Shown here: positions 17,044 through 26,162 of the stretch, in pieces
How positions within the stretch are numbered: the stretch's first letter is position 1
Layout: each line of letters starts with the position of its first letter
Assembly: GCA_016744335.1 (NCBI GenBank)
Contig: JADGEO010000015.1
Span: forward strand, 1 to 64,000
Direction of reading: 5' to 3'
From: Anaerolineales bacterium
Lineage (GTDB): Bacteria; Chloroflexota; Anaerolineae; Anaerolineales; Villigracilaceae
Length of the DNA stretch: 64,000 nt
Made by a program: the position numbers and the translations under genes
Notes under the pieces: model-generated
The model's input: only the letters and a program-made list of their open reading frames with translations
What the model was told of the DNA's origin: nothing
Database searches by the model: none

Positions 17044-18846
17044 TTATTTATAGATTGCGCCAAAATTTTCGCAAGCTCTGAAATCGGCACCTTCCAAATC
17101 GGCTGTGCCAAAAGCATTCCATGTGCTGGGGCGGAAGATTTTTTCTTCGGGGACATTGTGCATGTAGACAGGGATGCGCAACATAGAGGCTAGAGTGATG
17201 AGGTCTGCGCCAATATGACCGTAGCTAAATGCGCCATGATTTGCGCCCCAAGCATTCATAACGGAGTAGGGACTGCCGAACGCGCCTGACCCAAACGTGC
17301 GAGGAGCAAACCACGTTGTGGGCCAAGTGGGGTTGGTACGGGCATCCAGCTTGTTGTGAACGTCTTCGGGCAAATTAACGATGAAGCCCTCCACAAGTTG
17401 AAGAACGGGACCAAGCCCCTTAACAAGGTTGATGCGGGTCATTGTCACAGGCATTTCGCCGCGAGATAAGAAATCCGAAGACCATCCACCACCACGGAAG
17501 TATTCCACTGAGGAGGTACACCACTCAACCGCGTCCAAGCATTTTTTAGCGTCATCTTCAGTGACATCCCACCAAGGTTTAATGACGGGTTTGCCATCAA
17601 CTTCTTGCTCTCCTGTGCCATCTAGGGCTGAGGGTCCTGAATTGATGAGGTGTAAAACACCATCTTTAGCCAGACCTTCGGGGCGATAGCCAGTGACGCG
17701 CTCAATTGAATCTGCGCTCCAGTAGGTGCGTACATCTGAGAAAACTTGCGCCGATCCGGTGAGTAGATGCCCGAAAAGCATGGAGACGCCATTTAGTGCG
17801 TCATTCTCTGTGGCAACGATATAGGGCTGGCGGATGCCGTTCCAATCGAAGGAGGTGTTGAGGGTGGCTTCCATGAAATCGCCGTTAGGCATGAAATCTG
17901 TCCACTGACGTTGCCCCTGAAAACCAGCGGCGATGGCGTTGCGCCCAAGGGCTTCTTCGCCAAATCCGAGTTCTTCAAGGCGGGGGTTGCCAACCATTAG
18001 GTCACGGGCGATGAGAGCCATTTTTACGGAAACTTCCCAGTCTTTGTCTTTTTCTTCTCGGCTACGTTGATTTTCTTTGGGGTTAAGGTCTTCACCTTCT
18101 TTGTGGTTGTCTTTTACCCATTTAAGAGCTTTTTCAAATTCGATGGGGTCATAAATATCTTCATTTATTCGGCGAATAAACTCAGACATATCGATTGTCT
18201 CGACGCGCATTCCCAGATATTCTTCAAAGAAATCGTGGTTTACGATAGAGCCACCGATTCCCATTGAGACACCGCCCATTGAGAGGTAACTTTTTCCTTG
18301 CATGGTTGCGAGGGCTAATCCTGCACGTGCAAAACGGAGCAGTTTTTCTTTTACGTCTTCGGGAATACTTGTATCGTCCGAATCTTGGACATCTTGCCCG
18401 TAAATACCGAAGGCGGGCAATCCTTTTTGGCTATGTGCGGCTAAAACAGCGGCGAGATAAACTGCGCCGGGGCGTTCTGTGCCGTTAAATCCCCAAACGG
18501 CTTTGGGCATGAGGGGGTGCATATCCATTGTTTCTGAGCCATAGCACCAAGCGGGGGTGACTGTGAGAGAGATACCAACGTTTTCGCGAGAGAATTTATC
18601 GGCGCATAGCGCAGATTCGGCAACTCCGCCAATGGTTCTGTCGGCAATCACACATTCAACGGGTAAACCGTTGGCATGACGTAAGTTTTCAGAGAAAAAT
18701 TGCGCTACATTCTTTGCCATGTTCATGGTTTGTTCTTCGAGGGATTCGCGTACGCCACGAAGCCGACCATCAATGGTGGGACGAATGCCGATTTTTGGCA
18801 TCTCGCCGACAAGTCTGTTTTGGGGGGGGATTTGATTTATTGTCAT
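17044..18846 (-). CDS. fucI: L-fucose isomerase
   Basis: 600 residues, the full length of bacterial FucI. N-terminal [18 protein letters not shown] is the classic opening. Metal-binding and catalytic elements are seen in order: [10 protein letters not shown] (Glu), FSDVRTYW (Asp) and [14 protein letters not shown] (His). It converts L-fucose to L-fuculose (and often D-arabinose to D-ribulose) with Mn2+. A GGAG site lies upstream. It is 19 bases after the transaldolase-like gene and upstream of the mutarotase. This is the strongest evidence that the second half of the cluster handles L-fucose. Confidence 0.95.
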   Translation of the reverse strand: MTINQIPPQNRLVGEMPKIGIRPTIDGRLRGVRESLEEQTMNMAKNVAQFFSENLRHANGLPVECVIADRTIGGVAESALCADKFSRENVGISLTVTPAWCYGSETMDMHPLMPKAVWGFNGTERPGAVYLAAVLAAHSQKGLPAFGIYGQDVQDSDDTSIPEDVKEKLLRFARAGLALATMQGKSYLSMGGVSMGIGGSIVNHDFFEEYLGMRVETIDMSEFIRRINEDIYDPIEFEKALKWVKDNHKEGEDLNPKENQRSREEKDKDWEVSVKMALIARDLMVGNPRLEELGFGEEALGRNAIAAGFQGQRQWTDFMPNGDFMEATLNTSFDWNGIRQPYIVATENDALNGVSMLFGHLLTGSAQVFSDVRTYWSADSIERVTGYRPEGLAKDGVLHLINSGPSALDGTGEQEVDGKPVIKPWWDVTEDDAKKCLDAVEWCTSSVEYFRGGGWSSDFLSRGEMPVTMTRINLVKGLGPVLQLVEGFIVNLPEDVHNKLDARTNPTWPTTWFAPRTFGSGAFGSPYSVMNAWGANHGAFSYGHIGADLITLASMLRIPVYMHNVPEEKIFRPSTWNAFGTADLEGADFRACENFGAIYK

Positions 18847-18865
18847 AAGAATACTCCATTAATAA

Positions 18866-19540
18866 TTAGTTTGATACCCATTTGGCATCATTTTCAAAGT
18901 CATTGGCTGCTTTCTGTGTTAAATCATTTTTTAGTAAGTCTTCTACTCTTTCAGGGGATAGGGTGAAAGAACTAACACCATGTTGGGCTAGGGTGACTAC
19001 ATCATCTATTTGTCGGATGCTTGCGACTAGTAATTGAAGAGAACTTTCTGTTGCATCAATGATTTTTTGCATGGCGATTATTTCTTCTAGCCCCTTTTGC
19101 CCAGCGTCTGTCATTCGCCCTAGATAGGGGGCTAAATACTCTGCGCCTAGTGCGATGGCTGTTAGTACCTGCTGTGAAGCATAAGCGGCGGTTAATGTCA
19201 CGCCTATTCCTTCTGCTCTCAATTCGTTAGCACAGAATACGCCTTTCTCGGTGAGCGGCACCTTGACCTTCACGCGCCAATCAATAGCAGATATTTGACG
19301 CGCCATGTTAAGCCAAGCGTCTGGAGATTCTCCCCATACTTGGAAGTGCAATTCCTGTGCGCCTAATTCAAATGCTCTTTCAGCTAAAGATTTTATATTT
19401 TCTAAGCTGGCTTCAATGCCAGCCATTTGTAACAGTTTGGGATTCATCGTTATCCCATAGAAAATGCCACTTGGTAGATAATTTTGCCAAAGAGAAGTAT
19501 CTGCACTATCTAGGTAGAGTTGTAAACGATTATTAAGCAT
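18866..19540 (-). CDS. transaldolase-like protein (fructose-6-phosphate aldolase family)
   Basis: 224 residues from the ATG at 19540, chosen because GGAG lies upstream and because it overlaps the kinase stop by 8 bases, as other gene pairs here do. It has the compact transaldolase/FSA plan: LQLYLDSADTSLW at the start, GITMNPKLL, the catalytic Lys in RVKVKVPLTEKG, then GIGVTLTAAYASQQVLTAIA and YLGRMTDAG. This class performs reversible aldol cleavage of a keto-sugar or its phosphate. Whether it is a transaldolase or an FSA-type aldolase cannot be settled from the sequence. Confidence 0.85.
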   Translation of the reverse strand: MLNNRLQLYLDSADTSLWQNYLPSGIFYGITMNPKLLQMAGIEASLENIKSLAERAFELGAQELHFQVWGESPDAWLNMARQISAIDWRVKVKVPLTEKGVFCANELRAEGIGVTLTAAYASQQVLTAIALGAEYLAPYLGRMTDAGQKGLEEIIAMQKIIDATESSLQLLVASIRQIDDVVTLAQHGVSSFTLSPERVEDLLKNDLTQKAANDFENDAKWVSN

Positions 19541-20480
19541 TGATAATCTCCAATTCGTTTTTATAGGGTGGATTTGCTCCCTCGCGTGAACAATTAATTG
19601 ATGCTGCTCTGTTAGCATAGGTTAAACATTCAGATAATTCTTCTGGGGATATATTTTGAAGATTCTCTTTGCTGTCGAGAAAATCAGATTTATATAAATA
19701 ACCTAGGGTTGCTGATAAAAAGGAATCCCCGGCACCAATTGTGTCTGAGACTTCTGTTTTAGGCGTGGGGGCGAAAATTGGTTCTTTATTAGGCGTATAT
19801 CCTTTTGCCCCTGTTGCGCCTAGTGTAAGGACGCAAAGACTAATCCCCATATCAAACCAGCGCGCAATAATCTCTTCTATCTTTTCACCAGGATAAAGCC
19901 AAGTCATATCGGCTTGGCTAAGTTTTATAAAATCTATGAGCTTAATCCATTGTTCAAAGCGTTGAAGATAGGCTTTTTTATCAGAAATCAAACCAGCTCT
20001 AATGTTGGGGTCTAACGAGATGATTCTATTGCCGCTTTCCCGCTTCATCAGTTTTTCTAAAGTGCTTGCGCCCGGTTCCATCACAAGGGAGATTGAACCA
20101 AAATGTAAGGCTTTTATGTTTTTTGAGAGCTTTGCTGGAAGTTCACTTTCAGTAAGGCTACGGTCTGCGCTTTGATTTGCGTAAAAAGCGTATTGTGGCT
20201 CATCATCTTTTTCTTCGTTGGGCAGGCTGACAAAAGCCAGTGTTGTAGGCGCAGATGTTCTAGGGCTGTAGCTAATATCTACACTATTTTTGTCTAGGTA
20301 TTCCACCAACATATCGCCAAAAAAGTCTTTAGAAAGTTTAGAAAAAAAACTGACGGGTATGCCCAGTCTTCCCAGCCCAATCGCGATATTATAGATTGAG
20401 CCACCCACACAGGGACGATAGGCATCTCCGTCTGAGATAGGGACAAAGTCTATGAGAGCTTCTCCGCAACATAAAATCAT
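19533..20480 (-). CDS. PfkB family carbohydrate kinase (fructokinase-like)
   Basis: 315 residues; ribokinase/PfkB superfamily. The N-terminal GEALIDFVP and CVGGSIYNIAIGLGRLG motifs bind the sugar, and SDTIGAGDSFLSATLGYL contains the catalytic Asp and anion hole. ALHFGSISLVMEPG resembles fructokinases. Substrate is probably fructose or a related ketose. It begins three bases after the FGGY kinase stop and overlaps the transaldolase-like gene, giving kinase-aldolase coupling. Confidence 0.88.
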   Translation of the reverse strand: MILCCGEALIDFVPISDGDAYRPCVGGSIYNIAIGLGRLGIPVSFFSKLSKDFFGDMLVEYLDKNSVDISYSPRTSAPTTLAFVSLPNEEKDDEPQYAFYANQSADRSLTESELPAKLSKNIKALHFGSISLVMEPGASTLEKLMKRESGNRIISLDPNIRAGLISDKKAYLQRFEQWIKLIDFIKLSQADMTWLYPGEKIEEIIARWFDMGISLCVLTLGATGAKGYTPNKEPIFAPTPKTEVSDTIGAGDSFLSATLGYLYKSDFLDSKENLQNISPEELSECLTYANRAASINCSREGANPPYKNELEIINA

Positions 20481-20483
20481 TTG

Positions 20484-21992
20484 TTATTCACCGCCATCTG
20501 CTAGATTATGCATAATGCCTTTGGTCTGTTGATAAAGTGCTAAATAGTTTTTATAAAAATGATCGTATTTTTTCTTTTTCTCTAAATTTGGTTTGATAAT
20601 TTTTTCAGGTTTTACCCAAGTTTTTAAGTCTTCTTCATTCAAGATGCCAGTTGCTAATCCCGCGAGGAAGGCATTACCGTAAGAAGCACCAATTGTTTGG
20701 GCGGGGATTTCTTGTTCGATTCCGACAATGTCTGAAACAATTTGCAACCAAGTTGAGCTTTGGGTGCCGCCCCCAACTGCTACAATTCGTTCAACGGGGG
20801 CACCGATATTTTGGAAAGTTTCGACATTATGGCGAATACCATAAGCCACACCTTCTAAAATCGCTCTATATATATCTGCACGCGAGTGGGATAAGGTTAA
20901 TCCCGCAATGACGCCGCGTGCTTTGGGATCGTTGATAGGTGTGCGTTCTCCGCTAAAATAAGGTAAAAGAATTAATCCATTTGCGCCAGGGGGAACATTC
21001 TCGGCTTCATCAAAAAGTGTTTGATAAGCTGTATTATCAGGCAGGTCGCCGGCTAGTTCATCGCGGAACCAGCGCGTTAATGAGCCTGTTGTTGCCATAC
21101 CAGCCGCTAAATTATATTGACCACTAAAAGCTCCGCCGACTGTCCACATGCGTTTATCGGGGACGGGATTATCTAAGACTAAGATGAAAAAGGCAGTGCT
21201 CCCGTACATAATCATCAAGTCGCCGGGTTTGGTTACGCCAACGCTAATGCCTTCGCTTAAAGCATCTACCGCGCCAACTGCAACAGGCGTGCCTTCTTTT
21301 AGCCCTGTTTCTTTTGCGCCAGCTTTACTAACTTGCCCTGCAATTTCATCACTCCAGCCAAGCTTTGGTAATTTATCTGTATTTATAATTTCTTCTGAAA
21401 AATGGTCTGACCACTCAAGGGTCTTGATATCCATCAAAGGCATATAATGGCTGGCTGTATGCCTGTCCATAATCTTTTCCCCCGTCATTTTATAGACCAA
21501 ATAGCTACTGGCGGTTGTTATATGGTCAGTTTTAGCCCAAATATCGGGTTCGTTATTTTTTATCCATAAAATTTTAGGTCCTGCCGCTTGACTGCTAAGC
21601 GACATCCCCGAAAATTCGTAAATTGCGTCTTCCCCTAGTTTATTGTTTAGATGGTCGATTTCATCGCTGGCGCGGGTGTCTACGCCATATAAAATGCCTG
21701 GGCGCAAGGGTTTTCCATCAGCGTCTAGGGGAAGCACGCAAGGTCCAATTGCACTCAGGGCTACACCTGCTACATCCTCACCAGAATAAGGAGAGCCATC
21801 TAGCAAAGTATTGCAAATAGAGACAACATCTGCCCACCAGACAGAATCTGCATCCTGTTCTGCCCAGCCTTGTTGCGGGATGTCCATTTTGTGTTCAACA
21901 ATACGCGTTTTTAGCACTGTGCCATCTGCTTCTGCCAGCACGCCTTTACTGCTATATGTTCCTACATCAATGCCAAGCAACAATTTGGGCAT
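20484..21992 (-). CDS. FGGY family carbohydrate kinase (xylulokinase-like)
   Basis: 502 residues from the ATG at 21992, which has GGAGAA nine bases upstream; an in-frame upstream GTG gives an unrelated-looking extension and is rejected. FGGY motifs: LLGIDVGTYSSKGVLAEADG, GWAEQDADSVWW, the MIMYGSTAFFILVLD strand, and AVGGGTQSSTWLQIVSDI. It phosphorylates a ketose or polyol; xylulose, fuculose or a related sugar are possible. It heads the second transcription block after the terminator at 22173-22208. Confidence 0.87.
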   Translation of the reverse strand: MPKLLLGIDVGTYSSKGVLAEADGTVLKTRIVEHKMDIPQQGWAEQDADSVWWADVVSICNTLLDGSPYSGEDVAGVALSAIGPCVLPLDADGKPLRPGILYGVDTRASDEIDHLNNKLGEDAIYEFSGMSLSSQAAGPKILWIKNNEPDIWAKTDHITTASSYLVYKMTGEKIMDRHTASHYMPLMDIKTLEWSDHFSEEIINTDKLPKLGWSDEIAGQVSKAGAKETGLKEGTPVAVGAVDALSEGISVGVTKPGDLMIMYGSTAFFILVLDNPVPDKRMWTVGGAFSGQYNLAAGMATTGSLTRWFRDELAGDLPDNTAYQTLFDEAENVPPGANGLILLPYFSGERTPINDPKARGVIAGLTLSHSRADIYRAILEGVAYGIRHNVETFQNIGAPVERIVAVGGGTQSSTWLQIVSDIVGIEQEIPAQTIGASYGNAFLAGLATGILNEEDLKTWVKPEKIIKPNLEKKKKYDHFYKNYLALYQQTKGIMHNLADGGE

Positions 21993-22077
21993 ATTCTTCT
22001 CCAATATCGTTTTATGAGACTCTCCGCGACCTCCGCGTTTTGGGCTTGTGTATTGATTCTCAAACTGGGTACTCGGT

Positions 22078-22097
22078 GTGAGCGGCAATATGCTCAC
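22078..22097. promoter_or_regulatory. possible operator upstream of FGGY kinase
   Basis: GTGAGC and GCTCAC form 6-bp arms with an 8-base spacer about 90 bases upstream of the kinase start. The arms resemble LacI-family half-sites. The evidence is weak. Confidence 0.3.
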
Positions 22098-22172
22098 GTC
22101 AATAGGGTATCTACCGAAGGCACTTAAGTTCGGGACACGCAGGTCTCGTTTCCTTCATCCAAAGTTTTAAAA

Positions 22173-22208
22173 ACAGGGATTGTTCGATAGTATCTGAACA
22201 ATCCCTGT
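22173..22208 (-). terminator. rho-independent terminator after the sugar-binding protein gene
   Basis: A perfect 13-bp stem ACAGGGATTGTTC/GAACAATCCCTGT with a 10-base loop. On the minus strand it is followed by TTTTT. It lies 26 bases past the binding-protein stop and separates the importer block from the fucose block. Confidence 0.75.
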
Positions 22209-22233
22209 AATTAGACTATCTTATCTACTTTGA

Positions 22234-23229
22234 TTATTCGTAGAGTACAGCTTGAATATCTTCATCATCGATATTTGCGGCGTCATACCACATGAAGCCA
22301 GTATCAATCATTGGGGGCAATTCTTCGCCGTTATATGCTTTGACAGCGGCTTCAACACATTTGTAGCCAATACCAACGGGGTTTTGGGTAATTGCGCCTG
22401 TTTCGGTACCTGCACGAATAGCGTCCATTTGTTGTATGCCGGAGTCGTAACCAATTACTACGAGGTCGCCTTCCATATCAAGTTCTGAAACAGCGTTCAA
22501 AACACCAATGATAGAGCCTTCGTTAGCACCAAAGAAACCTTGGATATCAGGGTGAGCTTGGATGATGGCTTTGGCTAAGTCAGTGGATTTAAGTTGATCG
22601 CCAGCACCGTATTGAACATCAACAACGGTGATGTTGGGGTATTCGCTTTCCATTTGGTTTACGAAACCGTCAACGCGGTCGATGCCTGTGCGGCTGGTTT
22701 GGTCATGTGCAATAACTGCAACTTCGCCTTCACCACCAATTAATTCAGCCATCATATCAGCGGCTAAAGCGGCGGCGGCAACATTATCAGTTGCGGCTGT
22801 GGTAACAGGAATGTCACTGTCTACACCAGAGTCAAAGCCGATTACAGGAATGCCAGCTTCTTTTGCTTCTTCAAGCAAAGGTTCGAAGGCTTTTGAATCA
22901 ACAGCGGCTAAACAAATAGCGGCAGGATTTTTGCCTAAAGCAGTTTGGAACATTTCTACTTGTTTATCAACCATGGCTTCAGTTTCAGGACCTTCAAAGG
23001 TCATTTCTACATCATAGTCAACAGCGGCTTGTTCAGCACCTGATTTTACAGCTTGCCAGAATTGATGTTGGAAGCCTTTAGAGATTACAGGAATATAAAG
23101 TTTTTCGGCAGGGGCATCAGCTTCTGGGGCGGTTTCTTCTACGGGGGCGGCTTCGGGGGCGGCACATCCAGAAATAGCTAAGCTGAGGACGATTAGGATA
23201 CCCAAAAGGGTGGTAATTTTCTTGTTCAT
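22234..23229 (-). CDS. sugar ABC transporter substrate-binding lipoprotein (RbsB-like)
   Basis: 331 residues. The signal peptide with lipobox LAISGC places the mature N-terminus at Cys21, followed by an Ala/Glu/Pro-rich linker. The mature domain is the periplasmic-binding family 4 fold (ribose/galactose/autoinducer type): IPVISKGFQHQFWQAVKSGA, VIGFDSGVDSDIPVTTAATD, GFFGANEGSIIGVLNAV, and VVIGYDSG. AAGGAG precedes the start. It follows the permease gene after a 199-base gap containing a strong stem-loop. It determines substrate choice for the adjacent importer; the sugar is unknown. Confidence 0.92.
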   Translation of the reverse strand: MNKKITTLLGILIVLSLAISGCAAPEAAPVEETAPEADAPAEKLYIPVISKGFQHQFWQAVKSGAEQAAVDYDVEMTFEGPETEAMVDKQVEMFQTALGKNPAAICLAAVDSKAFEPLLEEAKEAGIPVIGFDSGVDSDIPVTTAATDNVAAAALAADMMAELIGGEGEVAVIAHDQTSRTGIDRVDGFVNQMESEYPNITVVDVQYGAGDQLKSTDLAKAIIQAHPDIQGFFGANEGSIIGVLNAVSELDMEGDLVVIGYDSGIQQMDAIRAGTETGAITQNPVGIGYKCVEAAVKAYNGEELPPMIDTGFMWYDAANIDDEDIQAVLYE

Positions 23230-23347
23230 TTTTTCTTTCTCCTTGATTTGTTTTTTTTGAATAAAAGAATGTGGTGCTTTTTTAGTTCTTTAGTAAATAA
23301 GAGCCTCCTTCTTCATTAGTTTTTCTACAGTTCAAATCTCCCTTTTT

Positions 23348-23404
23348 ATGAGGAGATTAGAGAAGCCGTAAATCATAGATTTAAAGCTTTTCTAATCTCC
23401 TCAT
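23348..23404. promoter_or_regulatory. strong stem-loop between permease and binding-protein genes
   Basis: A 19-bp stem with one mismatch (ATGAGGAGATTAGAGAAGC facing GCTTTTCTAATCTCCTCAT), loop of 19 bases, with no T-run. It lies in the minus-strand transcript between the permease and the binding-protein gene and probably blocks 3' decay or attenuates readthrough, which would give more binding protein than permease. Confidence 0.65.
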
Positions 23405-23428
23405 ATAAGAAGATATACGTGTATATTT

Positions 23429-24415
23429 TTAGCGGCGACGACGTAAAATATCTAAGTAGACAGCGGCTATAACAATACCACCTGTTATAACTATTTGCCA
23501 CTCTTGGGGTACAGAGAGAATGCGCAAACCATTGGTAAGAGTGCTGATAATAAAAGCACCGATAATAGTTCCTGATATTGTTCCTTCTCCGCCACTCAAA
23601 GATGTGCCGCCAATTACGACCGCGGCAATAGCATCCAGCTCATAGCCAGCGCCAAGAGCAGGTTGAGCAGAATTGAGGCGAGCGGCTATCAAAACACCAC
23701 CTACGCCACTGAAAAAACCTGCTAAAGTATAAACAGCCGTTTTCCATACATTTACATTGACGCCAGAAAGACGTGTAGCTTCTTCATTACTGCCGAGGGC
23801 GAAGGTATAACGCCCAAGAACTGTGCGAGTTAAAATAATATGCGCTAAAAGTGCGGCACCGAATAAAATTAACACAGCGTTGGGTACTTCAAAACCAGGG
23901 ATTATCTTGCCCAGCAGGGACCCCATAGCCATTTCTCTAAACATGGGAGTATCATTAAAGTAAATTGGCTTCATCCCTGAAATCACCAAAGAAAGTCCTT
24001 TTGTGATATATAACATGCCTAGAGTAGCGATGAAGGGCGGAATTTTCATTCGCGAAATCATAATACCGTTAGAAAACCCTGCCATGCTCCCAGCCGCAAC
24101 ACCACCAATGATACCTACGGGAATGGGTAATCCCATATTGGTAATGAAAACCCCAGTCATTACTGCGGCAAAGGTCATTACCGTGCCTACTGAAAGGTCT
24201 ATTCCAGCAGTAATGATGACGAAGGTAACACCTAAAGCCAAGACACCGTTGACAGAGGTTGCCAGCAAAATGCCAATAAAGTTATCAAACGTACGGAAAT
24301 AAGGTGAGGCAAGAGAGAACCCGATTATTAGGACAATCAGGGCACCAAAAGCCATAAAGCGTTGCATGGCATCGGATCGGAAGAAATCTTTGGCAGATAG
24401 GGCGTTATTTTTCAT
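23429..24415 (-). CDS. sugar ABC transporter permease (RbsC-like)
   Basis: 328 residues from the ATG at 24415. An in-frame TTG at 24448 would add 11 residues but has no better ribosome site. About eight to ten membrane helices are visible. The BPD_transp_2 signature appears as ALGSNEEATRLSGVNVNVWK followed by TAVYTLAGFFSGVGGVLIAARL, and then DAIAAVVIGGTSLSGGEGT, the typical EAA-like coupling region. It forms the transmembrane channel with the ATPase encoded upstream. Confidence 0.92.
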   Translation of the reverse strand: MKNNALSAKDFFRSDAMQRFMAFGALIVLIIGFSLASPYFRTFDNFIGILLATSVNGVLALGVTFVIITAGIDLSVGTVMTFAAVMTGVFITNMGLPIPVGIIGGVAAGSMAGFSNGIMISRMKIPPFIATLGMLYITKGLSLVISGMKPIYFNDTPMFREMAMGSLLGKIIPGFEVPNAVLILFGAALLAHIILTRTVLGRYTFALGSNEEATRLSGVNVNVWKTAVYTLAGFFSGVGGVLIAARLNSAQPALGAGYELDAIAAVVIGGTSLSGGEGTISGTIIGAFIISTLTNGLRILSVPQEWQIVITGGIVIAAVYLDILRRRR

Positions 24416-24483
24416 AGGTTTTTCCAGTAGAGAGATTTTGTAATTCAATAATATGTGGTTCTGTGCCTCATACGTGTTTCTGG

Positions 24484-24547
24484 CTTGCGTGCCAAGAACG
24501 AGCGTCTGCGTTATTTGCCAAGAAAGTGTTGAATAATGGCACGCAAG
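24484..24547. repeat. 11-bp inverted repeat between ATPase and permease genes
   Basis: CTTGCGTGCCA at 24484-24494 is repeated in exact reverse complement at 24537-24547 with a 42-base interior. It sits in the 173-base gap inside the importer operon. Confidence 0.55.
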
Positions 24548-24588
24548 TTGAATTCACGCTGGGCGCGGAGCGAAGCAATCGTCTTCAT

Positions 24589-26100
24589 TTATTGTGCAGT
24601 ATCGCCTCGCATTGTGGCTAATTCCATGATTTTTTCTTGAGTCATTTCCTTTGCAGAGAGGATGCCAGTAATTCTGCCCTCGCACATCACCACAACACGG
24701 TGACTCATGCGTAAAACTTCAGGCAATTCGGAGGAAATCATAATAATAGATTTTCCGCGCTCAACCAAATCGTTGAGCAATTTATAAATTTCACTCTTGG
24801 CACCTACGTCAATGCCGCGAGTGGGTTCATCAAAAATCAAAATGTCGGTGTCGGCAGTTAACCATTTGCCGATAACAACTTTTTGTTGGTTCCCACCAGA
24901 TAAGAATTTAACTTTTTGGGTGATTTTTGGCGTTTTTATCTTTAAGGTTTCTATCATTTCATTGGTCTTATCTTTTGATTTCTTGAAATTCAACCAAATA
25001 TAATTATTTAAGAATTCTTTCATGCTCGCCATTACGGTGTTTTCTGTAACGTCCATGCCCAAAGTGAGACCATAACGTTTACGGTCTTCGGATAAATACC
25101 CAATACCACGAGAAACGGCATCTTGAGGCGTTTTTATCTGTACTTTTTGCCCTTTGATGTAAATTTCTCCCGAATCAAAGCTGTCTGCGCCAAAAATAGC
25201 GCGGGCTACTTCTGTGCGTCCCGCACCCATTAGCCCAGCGAAGCCCACTATTTCACCTTTTCTTAACTCAAAGCTAATATCTTTCAATTCTTTTCCACGG
25301 TTAAGGTTACGAACTTCGAGCACAACTTCATCACTTGGGTTCTCAGGGAGTTCTGGTTCTGCTTCATAAATCGTTCGTCCAACCATCAGGCCGATAATTT
25401 TATCTTTACTGGCTTCTTCAATTGTTAGTGTATCAATTGTTTTTCCATCGCGCATTACAGTCACTCTGTCGGCGATGAGCTTCAGCTCTTCTAAGCGATG
25501 TGAAATATGAATAATCCCCACGCCGCTATCTCGAAGTTGTCGGATAATGCTAAAAAGATCTTCAATTTCGGAATCTGTGAGTGCGGCTGTTGGCTCGTCC
25601 ATGATCAGAACTTTTGCGTTAAATGATAAGGCTTTGGCAATTTCAACCATTTGTTGTTTAGCAACAGTTAGATCAGCAACTTTTGTATTTGGATCTAAAT
25701 TTAGATTGAGCATTTTAAAAAGAGCTTTTGCCTCTTTATTGGTCTTTTTATCATCCACCATAAAGGAGATTTTTTCTCTTGGTTCACGCCCAATAAATAT
25801 ATTTTGCGCTATGGTTAGGTGAGGCATAAGATTCAATTCTTGATGAATAATGCTAATGCCCAAGTCTTGTGCCATACGCGGGTTTTCTACGACAACGTCT
25901 TGACCATCAACATAGAGATGCCCTGAATTTTTACTGTAAATTCCACCAATAATTTTCATTAGGGTAGATTTTCCTGCCCCGTTTTCGCCTACTAAAGCAT
26001 GCACTTCACCTGCTCGTAGTTCGAAACTGGCTTGGTCCAGTGCCAAAACCCCAGGGAATCTTTTTTCGATTCCTTCCATTAGGATTAATGTTTTACTCAT
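24589..26100 (-). CDS. sugar ABC transporter ATPase, two ABC domains (RbsA-like)
   Basis: 503 residues with two fused nucleotide-binding domains. The first has Walker A GENGAGKST, Walker B VLIMDEPTAAL and a non-standard signature region. The second has a degenerate Walker A (GLMGAGRTE), signature LSGGNQQK, and ILIFDEPTRGIDVG. This asymmetry is typical of RbsA/MglA. It powers the ribose-type importer with the permease and binding protein downstream. GAGG precedes the start. Confidence 0.94.
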   Translation of the reverse strand: MSKTLILMEGIEKRFPGVLALDQASFELRAGEVHALVGENGAGKSTLMKIIGGIYSKNSGHLYVDGQDVVVENPRMAQDLGISIIHQELNLMPHLTIAQNIFIGREPREKISFMVDDKKTNKEAKALFKMLNLNLDPNTKVADLTVAKQQMVEIAKALSFNAKVLIMDEPTAALTDSEIEDLFSIIRQLRDSGVGIIHISHRLEELKLIADRVTVMRDGKTIDTLTIEEASKDKIIGLMVGRTIYEAEPELPENPSDEVVLEVRNLNRGKELKDISFELRKGEIVGFAGLMGAGRTEVARAIFGADSFDSGEIYIKGQKVQIKTPQDAVSRGIGYLSEDRKRYGLTLGMDVTENTVMASMKEFLNNYIWLNFKKSKDKTNEMIETLKIKTPKITQKVKFLSGGNQQKVVIGKWLTADTDILIFDEPTRGIDVGAKSEIYKLLNDLVERGKSIIMISSELPEVLRMSHRVVVMCEGRITGILSAKEMTQEKIMELATMRGDTAQ

Positions 26101-26162
26101 AAATTATCCTCGTTATGCCAAAGTATTTTTCTTTCATCAATATGATTGAACATTTTTATTGC

